From Candidatus Methanoperedens sp. (GTDB taxonomy: Archaea > Halobacteriota > Methanosarcinia > Methanosarcinales > Methanoperedenaceae), in the NCBI GenBank assembly GCA_027460525.1, contig JAPZAS010000012.1, positions 1-64,000 of the forward strand: a DNA stretch of 64,000 bases, given 5' to 3'. The notes beneath the pieces were generated by a model that ran no database searches, was not told where the DNA came from, and saw only the letters and a program-made list of their open reading frames with translations. Position 1 is the first letter of the stretch. Every line of letters begins with the position of its first letter. Of the stretch, positions 8,031 through 17,405 are shown piece after piece. The position numbers and the translations under genes are program-made.

Positions 8031-8696
8031 ATGATAACAATCGGCGTAATAACGCGAGGGAAATACGGTTTGCGTTTAATAGAAAATATCAAAAAAAATT
8101 CTGATTTCAAGGTCTCTTCCTTACAAATCCCTGAGTCACTTCCCGATTTTATAGAGGCTCCATCTGATTTTTTGGCTGACCTGAATCTTGATAAGAGCGT
8201 ATTTTCAAATGACCTTGTCATAGCATATACCCTTCACCCCGACCTTACCCCGGAAATCGTGCGCCTCGCAGGAGAGAACGGTGCCCGGGCAGTAATTATC
8301 GCAGGCGGCGCGGCAAGGGCAGGCGGGTTATCCGAGCTTCAAAAGATTTCTGAAAAATATAATATGCATATCGAAATCCACGAAATCTGCTGTGATATAG
8401 AACAATGCGGTAATAATGTCATTGACGAATTCGCTTCATGTTTCGGAAGACCCAGGATCAGGATAACCACAAAGGGTGGCATCATCTCAAACGTGGAGGT
8501 GCTCCGCGGCGCACCCTGCGGGAGCACATGGCACATGGCGAAGGGGCTTGTGGGGGCGAGCATAAAAGGTGCGCCGGGAAAAGCAGGGCTTCTTGTGCAG
8601 CAGTACCCGTGCAGGGCTCTTCGGGGCATCAAAGGCGGAATACATAAGGCAGGAGAGTTACATAAAAAAGCAGTGGAAATGGCACAAGAGGAGTGA
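8031..8696 (+). CDS. DUF166 family protein
   Basis: This 221-residue protein matches DUF166, a family found mainly in methanogens and relatives. Some members were once labelled thymidylate synthase, but the reaction is unknown to me. Visible features are a Rossmann-like start (ITIGVITRGKYG), a glycine/alanine stretch (AVIIAGGAARAGG), and several conserved-looking cysteines (EICCDIEQCGNN, GAPCGSTWHMAKGL, QQYPCRALRG) that could bind metal or a cluster. It overlaps or abuts the malic enzyme gene and begins a three-gene operon. Confidence 0.8.
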   Translation: MITIGVITRGKYGLRLIENIKKNSDFKVSSLQIPESLPDFIEAPSDFLADLNLDKSVFSNDLVIAYTLHPDLTPEIVRLAGENGARAVIIAGGAARAGGLSELQKISEKYNMHIEIHEICCDIEQCGNNVIDEFASCFGRPRIRITTKGGIISNVEVLRGAPCGSTWHMAKGLVGASIKGAPGKAGLLVQQYPCRALRGIKGGIHKAGELHKKAVEMAQEE

Positions 8697-8701
8697 GATG
8701 G

Positions 8702-9928
8702 ATGAAAAATTCAATATATGAAAAGGCGCTTCGGTTTCATGAATCCCATCATGGGAAAATAGCCCTGAAAAGCAAAGTCAGTGTAAAAACAAAAGAAGAT
8801 ATGAGCCTCGCCTATACACCCGGGGTTGCCGAGCCGTGCCTTCGGATTCATAAAAACAGCGAGGATGTCTACCGCTATACCGGAAAAGCAAACTTTGTGG
8901 CTGTTGTGAGTGACGGCTCATCCGTGCTCGGTTTGGGCGACCTCGGGGCTTTGGCTGCGATGCCGGTAATGGAGGGGAAAGCCATGCTTTTCAAGGTCTT
9001 TGCGGGTGTGGACGCGTTTCCAATATGCCTTGATACAAAGGATACCGATGAGATAATCAATATCGTAAAGAACATTGCGCCTGTTTTCGGAGGTATCAAC
9101 CTTGAAGATATTGGCGCTCCGAGGTGTTTTGAAATAGAGACGCGCTTAAAGAAATTGCTCGATATCCCTGTGTTTCACGACGACCAGCACGGCGCTGCAC
9201 TGGTAATGCTTGCAGGCTTGATTAACGCCTTAGCTGTAGTAGGGAAAAAATTCAATGAGATAAAAGTGGTCATAAGCGGAGCGGGAGCTGCGGGCACTGC
9301 AGGTGCCAGGCTCCTGATAAATGAAGGGGTAAAGGATATTCTTGTATGCGACTCCAGAGGCATAATTTATGAAGGCAGAGGTGATTTGAACCCAGCTAAA
9401 GAAGAGCTTGCGAAGCTTACCAACAAAAATAAAATCTCCGGGTCTCTTGCCGATGCAATGAAAGGAGCCGATGTTTTTATTGGTTTATCGGTAGGCGGTA
9501 TAGTTTCTGAGAATATGGTGCGTTCCATGGCTGATGATGCGATCGTTTTCCCGCTTGCAAACCCTGTGCCAGAGATTATGCCTGAAAAAGCAAAGAAAGC
9601 TGGGGCGCGCATCGTCGGGACGGGGCGTTCAGACTGCATAAACCAGATAAACAACGCCCTTGGCTTTCCGGGCATCTTCAGGGGTGCGCTGGACGTAAGG
9701 GCAAAGGATATCAATGAGGAAATGAAACTGGCAGCGGCAAGTGCACTGGCTTCGCTGGTGTCCGAGCCTTCGGAGGAACTGATTATACCCGGCATTTTTG
9801 ATCCGAGAGTTGCCCCCACTGTTGCTTCAGCCGTGGCGCAGGCTGCTATGGACAGCGGCGTGGCAAGGCTGCGCGTTGAACCCCTGGAAGTTGCAGAACA
9901 TACAAGAAAACTTGTGACATCGCAATGA
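8702..9928 (+). CDS. Malic enzyme (malate dehydrogenase, decarboxylating)
   Basis: The enzyme oxidatively decarboxylates malate to pyruvate. All diagnostic motifs are present: AYTPGVAEPC, KAMLFKVFAGVDAFPICLD with the catalytic lysine, EDIGAPRCFEIE and VFHDDQHGAA for metal and substrate, and a Rossmann motif VVISGAGAAGTAGARLL. Length (408 residues) fits the short prokaryotic form without the phosphotransacetylase tail. The ATG at 8702 is preferred to a GTG at 8693 because GAGGAGTGAG lies at the right distance before it. It is followed by a rhomboid gene with a four-base overlap. Confidence 0.95.
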   Translation: MKNSIYEKALRFHESHHGKIALKSKVSVKTKEDMSLAYTPGVAEPCLRIHKNSEDVYRYTGKANFVAVVSDGSSVLGLGDLGALAAMPVMEGKAMLFKVFAGVDAFPICLDTKDTDEIINIVKNIAPVFGGINLEDIGAPRCFEIETRLKKLLDIPVFHDDQHGAALVMLAGLINALAVVGKKFNEIKVVISGAGAAGTAGARLLINEGVKDILVCDSRGIIYEGRGDLNPAKEELAKLTNKNKISGSLADAMKGADVFIGLSVGGIVSENMVRSMADDAIVFPLANPVPEIMPEKAKKAGARIVGTGRSDCINQINNALGFPGIFRGALDVRAKDINEEMKLAAASALASLVSEPSEELIIPGIFDPRVAPTVASAVAQAAMDSGVARLRVEPLEVAEHTRKLVTSQ

Positions 9929-10521
9929 AGCTTACAAACCTGCTGATACTTCTATGCACAGCTTTCAGCTTATACGCATGGAACACATCAAACAATCTTG
10001 CCTTCAGCGAATATGCGCTATTTCATGGAGGATATTACACACTCTTAACAGGGTTGTTCGTCCATGCAAGCCTTGTCCATCTTGCAGGCAACATGCTTTT
10101 CCTGTATGTATTCGGAAGCAGCCTTGAGAATGAGGTAGGCGCACGGCGGACTGCAGCAGTGTTCTTTACAGGAGGAATACTTTCGTTCGTCCTGAGCATT
10201 CCATTCTATCCCGGCGCCGATATGCTTGGTGCCTCAGCGGCGATATTTGCGGTCATGGCTGCCGTTTTGCTGGTTCGCCGCCCCGGGTATTCGATTCAAT
10301 TTCTCTCGCCGTTGGGACCATTGGCTCTCTTGTATTTCATCTTCAATATAGCGTCAGTCGGGTCCGGGGGAAATGTGGCTTATATATCGCATGTCATCGG
10401 CTTTCTTATCGGGCTGTTTTTCGGGGCATGGTGGAATACCGAGTGGAAGAAAAGCCTGCTTTTGACACTGCTGCTTGCCGGATATATAATGCTTTATAAT
10501 TATTTGAAAGTGTGGATTTAA
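9925..10521 (+). CDS. Rhomboid family intramembrane serine protease
   Basis: This is a 198-residue membrane protein with about six hydrophobic segments. The rhomboid signature is complete: HLAGNMLFLYVFG in the second helix, the catalytic serine at 104 (GASAAIFA) and the catalytic histidine at 156 (AYISHVIGF). Rhomboids cleave substrates within the membrane; the target here is unknown. The start overlaps the malic enzyme stop by four bases (ATGA), so translation is probably coupled. It ends 13 bases from the convergent glmU gene. Confidence 0.9.
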   Translation: MKLTNLLILLCTAFSLYAWNTSNNLAFSEYALFHGGYYTLLTGLFVHASLVHLAGNMLFLYVFGSSLENEVGARRTAAVFFTGGILSFVLSIPFYPGADMLGASAAIFAVMAAVLLVRRPGYSIQFLSPLGPLALLYFIFNIASVGSGGNVAYISHVIGFLIGLFFGAWWNTEWKKSLLLTLLLAGYIMLYNYLKVWI

Positions 10522-10534
10522 AATGAGGGATTGT

Positions 10535-11737
10535 TCAGGGATAAGCTCCTTTAATAAACTCCCCAGGATCGATACACGCCCCGCTGGCTACCGTTGCGCC
10601 CACGTTGATCATACTGTTTATACCTGTGTGCACGTTATCCCCCATTATCACGCCTAATTTCCTCCTGCCCGAATCGAATCTCTTTCCCGAGAGTTTCATC
10701 ATTATCGTCCTGCCGTCATGCCTCAGGTTCGCCACCTTTGTGCCGGCTCCAAAATTGCAGCCTTCTCCGATGACACTGTCTCCAACATAACTCAAATGAC
10801 CTATATGTGTCCTGTTCATCAGGATGCTGTTCTTCACCTCAACGGCATTTCCTATACGTACCCCGTCCCCGATGCTGGTAAAAGGTCTGATAAAGCAGTT
10901 TGGTCCGATGTCGCCGTTCTTTCCTATGACCACAGGTCCGATAATATAAGCGCCGTTTCTTATTATGGTACCCTCGCCGACAGCCACATTGCCTTTCAGG
11001 GTTGCATAGGGCTCTATCTCGCCATGAATGTCCCAATCGGCTTTGTTTTTCAACATCATTTCATTGGCGGAAAACAGGTGCCAGGGGAATCCAATATCAT
11101 GCCATTCAGAAAGCTCAGTGTGGTTCACCTCCCTTCCGGAATCAATCAGGAGCTGGATGGAATCCGTTATTTCAAGTTCCCCCCGCGGGGATGGCTTTGT
11201 ATTTTCAATGGCATCGAATATCGAAGGCTCAAAGATGTAGATGCCGGCGTTTGCAAGGTCGGAGGCGGATTTTCTGGGTTTTTCAACGAGTCTTTCTACG
11301 CTCTTCCCCTTGACATACAAAATCCCATACACCTCTGGATTTGCCACTTTCATCGCTGTTAGGACAGCCTCTCCTTTAGCATTGCAGATTCTCTTGATAT
11401 CCGGAATACCCGTAAAAACATCACCGTTAGTTACAAGGAACCTTTCGTTTATCGAATCTCTTGCAACCGCTATGGCATCTGCAGTTCCTTTCTGGACCTT
11501 CTGCTCGATATATTCTATATCAACACCTAACCCGGAGCCGTCTTTGAAATAATCTGTAATCTTTTCTTTATGATAACCGGTAACTATCAAAAACTCCCTG
11601 ATGCCTGCTGCTTTCAGGTTAACGATAATATGCTCAAGTATGGGTTTATTTGCCACAGGAAGCATTGCCTTGGGCCTGTTCTCAGTGAGGGGTCCCATTC
11701 TAGTCCCCTTTCCTGCCGCAAGAATGACCGCTTTCAT
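10535..11737 (-). CDS. glmU: Bifunctional sugar-1-P nucleotidyltransferase / acetyltransferase (GlmU type)
   Basis: The protein completes UDP-GlcNAc synthesis by acetylating GlcN-1-P and transferring UMP. The N-terminal half is a nucleotidyltransferase (AVILAAGKGTRMGPL, RPKAMLPVANKPILEHI). The C-terminal third is a left-handed beta-helix with hexapeptide repeats (GNVAVGEGTIIRNGAYIIGPVVIG). Near the end it has GAGTKVANLRHDG and a long loop before GDNVHTGINSMINVG, as in archaeal enzymes with acetyltransferase activity. It is the last gene of the minus-strand glm operon and overlaps glmM by four bases. Confidence 0.85.
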   Translation of the reverse strand: MKAVILAAGKGTRMGPLTENRPKAMLPVANKPILEHIIVNLKAAGIREFLIVTGYHKEKITDYFKDGSGLGVDIEYIEQKVQKGTADAIAVARDSINERFLVTNGDVFTGIPDIKRICNAKGEAVLTAMKVANPEVYGILYVKGKSVERLVEKPRKSASDLANAGIYIFEPSIFDAIENTKPSPRGELEITDSIQLLIDSGREVNHTELSEWHDIGFPWHLFSANEMMLKNKADWDIHGEIEPYATLKGNVAVGEGTIIRNGAYIIGPVVIGKNGDIGPNCFIRPFTSIGDGVRIGNAVEVKNSILMNRTHIGHLSYVGDSVIGEGCNFGAGTKVANLRHDGRTIMMKLSGKRFDSGRRKLGVIMGDNVHTGINSMINVGATVASGACIDPGEFIKGAYP

Positions 11738-13041
11738 GCTATCGCCTCCCTTACAATCTCAGAAACCATATTATACAGCTCGCTGCACCTCTCCATGGAT
11801 TCCACCGTTATCCTGATTTTTGGCTCGGTGCCGCTGGGGCGGACAAGTATCCAGCCATCTTCGAGGTCAACCCTGATGCCGTCAAGGGTATTGAAAGTCC
11901 CAGTATTTAAATACGGGGACTCCTCCAATTTCCGGGCAATTTTAGCCATAGCCTTCTCTTTATCCGCGCAGGGAAATGCGCCGCGTTTGATTGGATACTC
12001 GGGTATTGCGTCAAGTAATTTGCTGAAATCGCCTTCTTTCTCTATTATCTCAACCAGGCGGGCGGCAGCATAAATCCCGTCGGGACAGAAAGAGAGCTTC
12101 GGGAAAATCCATGCACCTGAGGGTTCGCCTCCGAATTCCCCGCCTATTTTATTTAACTCTTCTGCAACATAAACATCCCCGACCTTTGTGCGTGAAATTT
12201 TTATCCCGCCCAAGAGGTCGTCAATTACCCTCGAAGTATCGACCGGAACCACGATGGCTTTTTTAGCTTCACGGAGAGCAAAAAAAGCCAGCATCTTATC
12301 CCCGCTGACGAATCGTCCATGATTATCCACAGCCATCATCCTGTCCGCATCCCCGTCATGGGCAATGCCCAGGTCTGCGCCAGAGGCTTTCACAGTATTT
12401 TTCAGAATGCTGAGCGTCTCATCAACGGGTTCAGGTTTTCTTGCCGGAAAATGACCGTTCGGCTGGCAATTGAGCGAAACCACCTTGCATCCCATTTCCC
12501 TGAGCACAAAGGGTGTGATAACGGAAGCTGCCCCGCATCCGCAGTCAACCACGACCTTCAACGATGCTTTGCCCACGTTTTTGAGTATATAGGCCGAATG
12601 CTCTTCAATAATATTGGCTTCGATTTCGACCTTGCCTATATCATCCCATGATGCGGTCTTCCAGTCCTCATTTTGTATCAGCGATTCAAGCTCATCCTGC
12701 TGCCGGGTATCAAATGCCCTTCCATCCCTGTTCCAGAATTTTATACCTGCGTATTCAGGCGGGTTATGCGATGCCGTTACCATCAAACCGCAGTCATGAC
12801 GCCTTGCCGCAAAAGCAAGGGTCGGGGTCGGCACCATACCTGCGCGGGTCACGCAGCACCCAGCAGAAAGCAACCCCGAGATCATGGCATGTTCTATCAT
12901 TTCGCCAGAGGTTCTCGGGTCACGCCCGATTATAGCTGAACCGTGCACCGATCCTACCGCATGCCCGACCTTAAGCGCAAGTTCGGGAGTTATTTCCTTA
13001 TTTGCCAGTCCCCTGATACCCGATGAACCGAATAACGACAC
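11734..13041 (-). CDS. glmM: Phosphoglucosamine mutase
   Basis: The enzyme interconverts GlcN-6-P and GlcN-1-P. All family sites are visible in 435 residues: the phosphorylated serine S91 in TASHNPPEYAG, the metal loop DGDADRMM, the sugar-specificity loop GEPSGAWIF and the phosphate loop RPSGTEPKIRI. Archaeal phosphohexomutases share this layout, so phosphomannomutase activity cannot be excluded. Its place between glmS and glmU makes GlmM the best call. The gap to glmS is three bases and the overlap with glmU is four. Confidence 0.92.
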   Translation of the reverse strand: MSLFGSSGIRGLANKEITPELALKVGHAVGSVHGSAIIGRDPRTSGEMIEHAMISGLLSAGCCVTRAGMVPTPTLAFAARRHDCGLMVTASHNPPEYAGIKFWNRDGRAFDTRQQDELESLIQNEDWKTASWDDIGKVEIEANIIEEHSAYILKNVGKASLKVVVDCGCGAASVITPFVLREMGCKVVSLNCQPNGHFPARKPEPVDETLSILKNTVKASGADLGIAHDGDADRMMAVDNHGRFVSGDKMLAFFALREAKKAIVVPVDTSRVIDDLLGGIKISRTKVGDVYVAEELNKIGGEFGGEPSGAWIFPKLSFCPDGIYAAARLVEIIEKEGDFSKLLDAIPEYPIKRGAFPCADKEKAMAKIARKLEESPYLNTGTFNTLDGIRVDLEDGWILVRPSGTEPKIRITVESMERCSELYNMVSEIVREAIA

Positions 13042-13044
13042 GGC

Positions 13045-14847
13045 TTATTCCACCGTCACGCTTTTTGCAAGGTTCCTGGGCTGGTCGATGGCGCAGTTGC
13101 GGTCTTTTGCGATATAATATGACAAAAGCTGCACTACAACTGTGGACAGGAAGGGGGAGAGGCTTTCCTCTGTCTCAGGCACGCATAACACTCCATCCAC
13201 GTATTTCTCAATCTCGCTGTCCCTCTCACCCGCAATTGCAAGGACGGGAGCTTCTCTGGCTTTTATTTCCTTGATGTTGTTGACCATTTTATCATATGTC
13301 AAACCTTTTGTTGCTATCGCGACAACAGGCGTGTTTTTAGTAATCAGGGCGAGAGGACCGTGTTTCAGTTCGCCTGCGGGATAGCCTTCCGCATGGATGT
13401 AGGAGATTTCCTTAAGTTTGAGGGCCCCTTCAAGTGCAATCGGGTAATTAATAGTTCGCCCGATAAAGAAAAAGTCATTTGATGACGAAAATTTCTGTGC
13501 ATATTTTTTAATCAGTTCTTTATTGCTGAGGATGCGTGTTATCTGCGCCGGTATCTGCTTCAGGGATACAAGCATGCGTTTCATGCGGTCGGGACTGATA
13601 AGTCCTTTGCTCTTCCCGAAATACAGGGCGAGAAGATACAGCACTCCGAGCTGGGAAACGAAAGTCTTTGTCGCGGCGACGCCGATCTCAGGCCCTGACC
13701 TTGTATATATAACGCCGTCAACTTCCCTTGTTATTGTACTGCCCATCACGTTCGTGATAGCCAGTGTTTTTACCCCGAAACTTTTGGCTTCGCGTAGCGC
13801 TGCAAGGGTATCGGCTGTCTCCCCGGACTGGGATATCACGATAACAAGGGAGCCGGGAGAGGAATGGGCATACCTGAACTCTGATGCTATCTCTACATCG
13901 ACATGGATATGCGCGAACTGCTCGAACAGGTATTTGCCAAGAAGCCCTGCGTTGAATGACGTTCCGCATGCGATGATACTTATCCTGGGCAGCTCTTTGA
14001 CCTGTTTCTCGGTCAGATTCAAACCGTCGAGGAAGATATTCCCTTCCAGTTCTGATATCCTGCCGGCAAGAGTCTCATGAAGTGCTTTAGGCTGTTCATG
14101 TATTTCCTTGAGCATGAAATGTTCATACCCTGATTTTTCAGCGGCTTCCAGGTCCCAATCAATAGTGGTTATGGTTTTTTCTATGGGATTTTTTCCGGCA
14201 CCAAAAACCAAAACACCCTCCGGGGTAACGGAAGCCACCTCCATGTCGTCTAAATATATCACCCTGCGTGTGTATTTCAGAATGGCGGGAACATCCGAGG
14301 CTATAAAGTTCTCGCCATCGCCTATACCTATTATGAGAGGGCTATCTTTTCTTGCAGCTACAAGTTCAGTGCCGCACAAAACGGCAATCGCATAAGAGCC
14401 TTTTATGTCTTTTAGGGCTGATATGACCGCATCTTTAAGATTATTCTTATAATTGTGGTTTATGAGATGCGCCAGTACTTCCGTGTCCGTTTCCGAGACA
14501 AAGGCATATCCAGAGCGTGAGAGTTTTTCCCTCAATTCCTGGTAATTCTCAATAATCCCGTTATGGACAACGGCGATGTTCCCTGAGGTATGAGGATGGG
14601 CATTTACTTTGTTTGGTTTGCCGTGAGTAGCCCATCTTGTATGACCTATCCCGACGGTGCCGGATATACCTGCAAGAGTTTTTTTCAGGTCGATTATCCT
14701 GCCTTTATCCTTGTACACTTCAATCTTGTTGCTGTTAAAAACAGCAATCCCGGCAGAGTCATAGCCCCTGTATTCCAGTCTTTCAAGGGAATCAATAAGT
14801 ATCGGGACAGCCTGTCTACTGCCGTTATATCCCACAATTCCGCACAT
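13045..14847 (-). CDS. glmS: Glutamine-fructose-6-phosphate aminotransferase
   Basis: GlmS makes GlcN-6-P from fructose-6-P and glutamine. The protein starts MCGIVGY, giving the N-terminal nucleophile Cys after Met removal, and has the class II amidotransferase motifs RGYDSAG, GHTRWATHG and HNGIIENY. Two SIS domains follow (ACGTSFNAG, SQSGETADTLAAL), and the C-terminus reads PRNLAKSVTVE. The length of 600 residues is standard. I moved the start four codons inside the longest frame so that Cys follows Met directly. Confidence 0.97.
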   Translation of the reverse strand: MCGIVGYNGSRQAVPILIDSLERLEYRGYDSAGIAVFNSNKIEVYKDKGRIIDLKKTLAGISGTVGIGHTRWATHGKPNKVNAHPHTSGNIAVVHNGIIENYQELREKLSRSGYAFVSETDTEVLAHLINHNYKNNLKDAVISALKDIKGSYAIAVLCGTELVAARKDSPLIIGIGDGENFIASDVPAILKYTRRVIYLDDMEVASVTPEGVLVFGAGKNPIEKTITTIDWDLEAAEKSGYEHFMLKEIHEQPKALHETLAGRISELEGNIFLDGLNLTEKQVKELPRISIIACGTSFNAGLLGKYLFEQFAHIHVDVEIASEFRYAHSSPGSLVIVISQSGETADTLAALREAKSFGVKTLAITNVMGSTITREVDGVIYTRSGPEIGVAATKTFVSQLGVLYLLALYFGKSKGLISPDRMKRMLVSLKQIPAQITRILSNKELIKKYAQKFSSSNDFFFIGRTINYPIALEGALKLKEISYIHAEGYPAGELKHGPLALITKNTPVVAIATKGLTYDKMVNNIKEIKAREAPVLAIAGERDSEIEKYVDGVLCVPETEESLSPFLSTVVVQLLSYYIAKDRNCAIDQPRNLAKSVTVE

Positions 14848-14848
14848 A

Positions 14849-16054
14849 CTAGACCACAATAGAATCGGGAGGGATGTCTTTATGCACAGTCACCCCTGCC
14901 TCGATGTTACAGTTATTTGCCACAAACTTCCCGGCTTTTATTAAAACACGGTTAGCAAGGAAATTATCATCTCCTATCACCGTCCCGAGCAATTCTGCAT
15001 GGTGCAATATACCTTTCATCTCTATCATAAGGTCTTTTCCCACCTCGGTTGAGAAATGCGGACCTATGTTGTTGTTAGCTCCGATGATAGAACTGGATAT
15101 GTATGAGTTGCTGCCAACCCGCACGTCGTTCATGAGTATGCTGTTCTGTATCTCCACCGAGGAATCGATCGAGGTATTATCTCCGATGGCGGTTGAGGGT
15201 AAAATCACGGTATTCGGTCCGATATCGCAGTTTTTTCCGATGGTCACCGGTCCGACTATATAACACCCGGCACGGATGATGCTGTTCTCCCCAATAGCTA
15301 CGTTTCCTTTTATTACGGCGCCCTTTTCGATAATCCCTGACAGCTCTTTCTTGTACTCCTCTAGCACCACGGCATTGGCTTTAAGGAAGTCCCAGGAATG
15401 TACGGCATCCATCCACATGGACTTTGATTCTACCATGCTTACGTTTTTCCCATTAAGAATCATCGACTGTATGGTATCTGTAATAGCATATTCCCCGGTT
15501 TCAGAAAGCGGCGTTTTTTCAATCTCATCAAAAATTTCAAGTGAGAAAATGTATGCTCCGGCATTAATAAAGTGGCTCACCACTTCTTTTGGCTTTTCCA
15601 GTATCTTTGTGACCCTGCCGTGCTCTGAAATTACAACCCCGTAGCCTGTGGTCTGTTCCCTCTCCACTGCAAGCAGGGTAATAGAGCCGCTTTTGCCAGC
15701 CAGGAGGTCAGAGATCGTGCCGGCGTCTATGAGGTTATCGCCATTAAGGACAAGAAAATCGCCATCCACGTAATCCTTCACCTGCTTCACCGCATGCGCG
15801 GTTCCAAGCTGCGCATCCTGGAAGACGTAGCTGATTTTCACTCCAAAGTCCACTCCTTCGCCAAAATAATCCATTATCCGTTCTTTCTTATACCCTACTA
15901 CAAGTACGATTTCCTTGATACCTTTCCCGGCTAACGCGTTAATAATGTGCTCCAGTAAAGGCTTATTCGCAACTGGCAGCATCACTTTGGAACGTGTCAG
16001 AGTGAGAGGGCGGCAACGCAGGCCTTCTCCGGCTGCAAGAATTACTGCTTTCAT
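14849..16054 (-). CDS. Second GlmU-like nucleotidyltransferase with beta-helix tail
   Basis: This first gene of the glm operon is a paralogue of the GlmU at 10535. It has AVILAAGEGLRCRPLTLTRSKVMLPVANKPLLEHI and LNGDNLI in the transferase half, then hexapeptide repeats. Its C-terminal part differs: NNNIGPHFSTEVGKDLMIEMKG replaces the loop of the other copy that I associate with acetyltransferase activity. It may only transfer nucleotide, or it may serve glucose-1-P or another sugar. It is 401 residues long and ends two bases before glmS. The upstream gap to 16310 must hold its promoter. Confidence 0.8.
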   Translation of the reverse strand: MKAVILAAGEGLRCRPLTLTRSKVMLPVANKPLLEHIINALAGKGIKEIVLVVGYKKERIMDYFGEGVDFGVKISYVFQDAQLGTAHAVKQVKDYVDGDFLVLNGDNLIDAGTISDLLAGKSGSITLLAVEREQTTGYGVVISEHGRVTKILEKPKEVVSHFINAGAYIFSLEIFDEIEKTPLSETGEYAITDTIQSMILNGKNVSMVESKSMWMDAVHSWDFLKANAVVLEEYKKELSGIIEKGAVIKGNVAIGENSIIRAGCYIVGPVTIGKNCDIGPNTVILPSTAIGDNTSIDSSVEIQNSILMNDVRVGSNSYISSSIIGANNNIGPHFSTEVGKDLMIEMKGILHHAELLGTVIGDDNFLANRVLIKAGKFVANNCNIEAGVTVHKDIPPDSIVV

Positions 16055-16193
16055 GCTCTTTATTTATGGTCAATTAGGTTTATTATCTTATCGTACGGAG
16101 TGGAAAAGCCTTCTGTTTATTTGAGGGTTTCAGCAAAAAACGGCGTCTCCTTCGATGGTTTTTAACATGTGCGCCTGCTGCCGCAGGGAGAGG

Positions 16194-16307
16194 CGCCGCT
16201 GTGTAAGGAGATGGTTAGCAGACAAGAAGTTGAAACCTAAAGTTTCACTTGAGGAGGGATTAAAAGAAACAATAAAATACTTTCAAGGATGTTTTGGGTG
16301 TGATTAA
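16194..16307 (+). pseudogene. Relic: C-terminal end of an NAD-dependent epimerase/decarboxylase
   Basis: Just before the epimerase gene at 16310 a frame ends LADKKLKPKVSLEEGLK, followed by ETIKYFQGCFGCD and a stop at 16305-16307. KPKVSLEEGLKETIKYF is the typical last helix of extended SDR sugar epimerases and UDP-glucuronate decarboxylases. The preceding RRRC also fits the RRRCPD of that family if a frame change is allowed. No gene body lies upstream. This looks like the tail of a deleted gene at the border between the housekeeping block and the island. Confidence 0.6.
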
Positions 16308-16309
16308 TA

Positions 16310-17299
16310 ATGAAAATATTACTGACTGGAGGACTGGGGCAGGTTGGTTCATATGCAGGGGAGAGGCTTTCTGAGAACAATGAGATTACTATCATAGATA
16401 ACTTTTCTAACAGTTTAAATAATATAAAATTCTCTTCAAATATTAAGATAATAAAAGGAGATATACGCAATCAGAAAATAGTAAATGATCTTGTCGGTAA
16501 GGCAGATACAATCATTCATACAGCGGCCCAGACAAGTGTCAATAAGTCCGTAGAAGACCCGATTTATGATGCAGATAACAATGTCAATGGAACCTTAAAC
16601 CTTCTTGAAGCAGCCAGAAAATCGGATATCGAGCGTTTCGTGTATATAAGTTCAGCCGCTGTGTACGGCGACCCGATAACCCTTCCGATCAATGAGGAAC
16701 ACCCAACCAACCCACTCTCACCCTACGGATTGAGCAAACTTACAGGCGAAAGATACGCAATGCTTTACCATAGCCTTTATGGGCTTCCGGTGGTTTGTCT
16801 GCGCCCTTTTAACATATTCAGCCCCCGCCAGAATCCAGGTAGTCCTTATTCGGGTGTGATCACGAAGTTCATTGAGAGGATAAAATATAACAAGAACCCT
16901 GTGATATTCGGGGATGGGAACCAGACCAGGGACTTTGTATATATAGAGGATGTGGTGGACGTTATATTTAATACGCTGGAGAACAAGAAAGCTGTTGGAA
17001 ATGTGTTTAATATAGGGACAGGCAAACCCACTAAAGTTAAGGAGCTGGCAGAAGTTCTCATTGAGATTTCAAACAGGAAATTGGAGCCGGAGTTTATAAA
17101 GGCACTGACAGGAGATATCAGGGAAAGCTATGCGGATATCACAAAAGCCAAGAGGATATTTGGATACAAGCCCGGGTATACCTTAGAAAAGGGACTGAGG
17201 TTATGTTTAAGCGAAATAGAAAGAAAGGATTCTAACCATCAAACTATCTTGAATGATGGTTACATGTTGCAGAAAAATACAAGCGCAAGCTTAAAATAA
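16310..17299 (+). CDS. NAD-dependent sugar epimerase/dehydratase (GalE-like)
   Basis: This is an extended SDR of 329 residues. It has the Rossmann motif TGGLGQVGSYAGERL, the catalytic Y-x3-K in SPYGLSKLTGER and the serine in ISSAAVYGDP. Conserved RPFNIFSPRQNP and GDGNQTRDFVYIEDV resemble UDP-glucose/GlcNAc 4-epimerases. It probably supplies a nucleotide-sugar epimer for the surface glycan; the exact substrate cannot be read. It is the first complete gene of the plus-strand island. Its stop precedes the NeuB-like gene by about 106 bases. Confidence 0.85.
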   Translation: MKILLTGGLGQVGSYAGERLSENNEITIIDNFSNSLNNIKFSSNIKIIKGDIRNQKIVNDLVGKADTIIHTAAQTSVNKSVEDPIYDADNNVNGTLNLLEAARKSDIERFVYISSAAVYGDPITLPINEEHPTNPLSPYGLSKLTGERYAMLYHSLYGLPVVCLRPFNIFSPRQNPGSPYSGVITKFIERIKYNKNPVIFGDGNQTRDFVYIEDVVDVIFNTLENKKAVGNVFNIGTGKPTKVKELAEVLIEISNRKLEPEFIKALTGDIRESYADITKAKRIFGYKPGYTLEKGLRLCLSEIERKDSNHQTILNDGYMLQKNTSASLK

Positions 17300-17405
17300 A
17301 TAAAACAGGTTAATTAGAATGGGTCGAAAATGCAATCAAGTATAAAACGCTTAAAGCATTTCAAATTCTTGAATATAGTAAATTTGTATCACATGAGGTA
17401 AATAA

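Noticed and set aside
16171-16196. GCGCCT...AGGCGC hairpin before the island, as a terminator
   Set aside because: It lies in the epimerase relic, has no following T-run, and archaeal terminators are mainly T-tracts.
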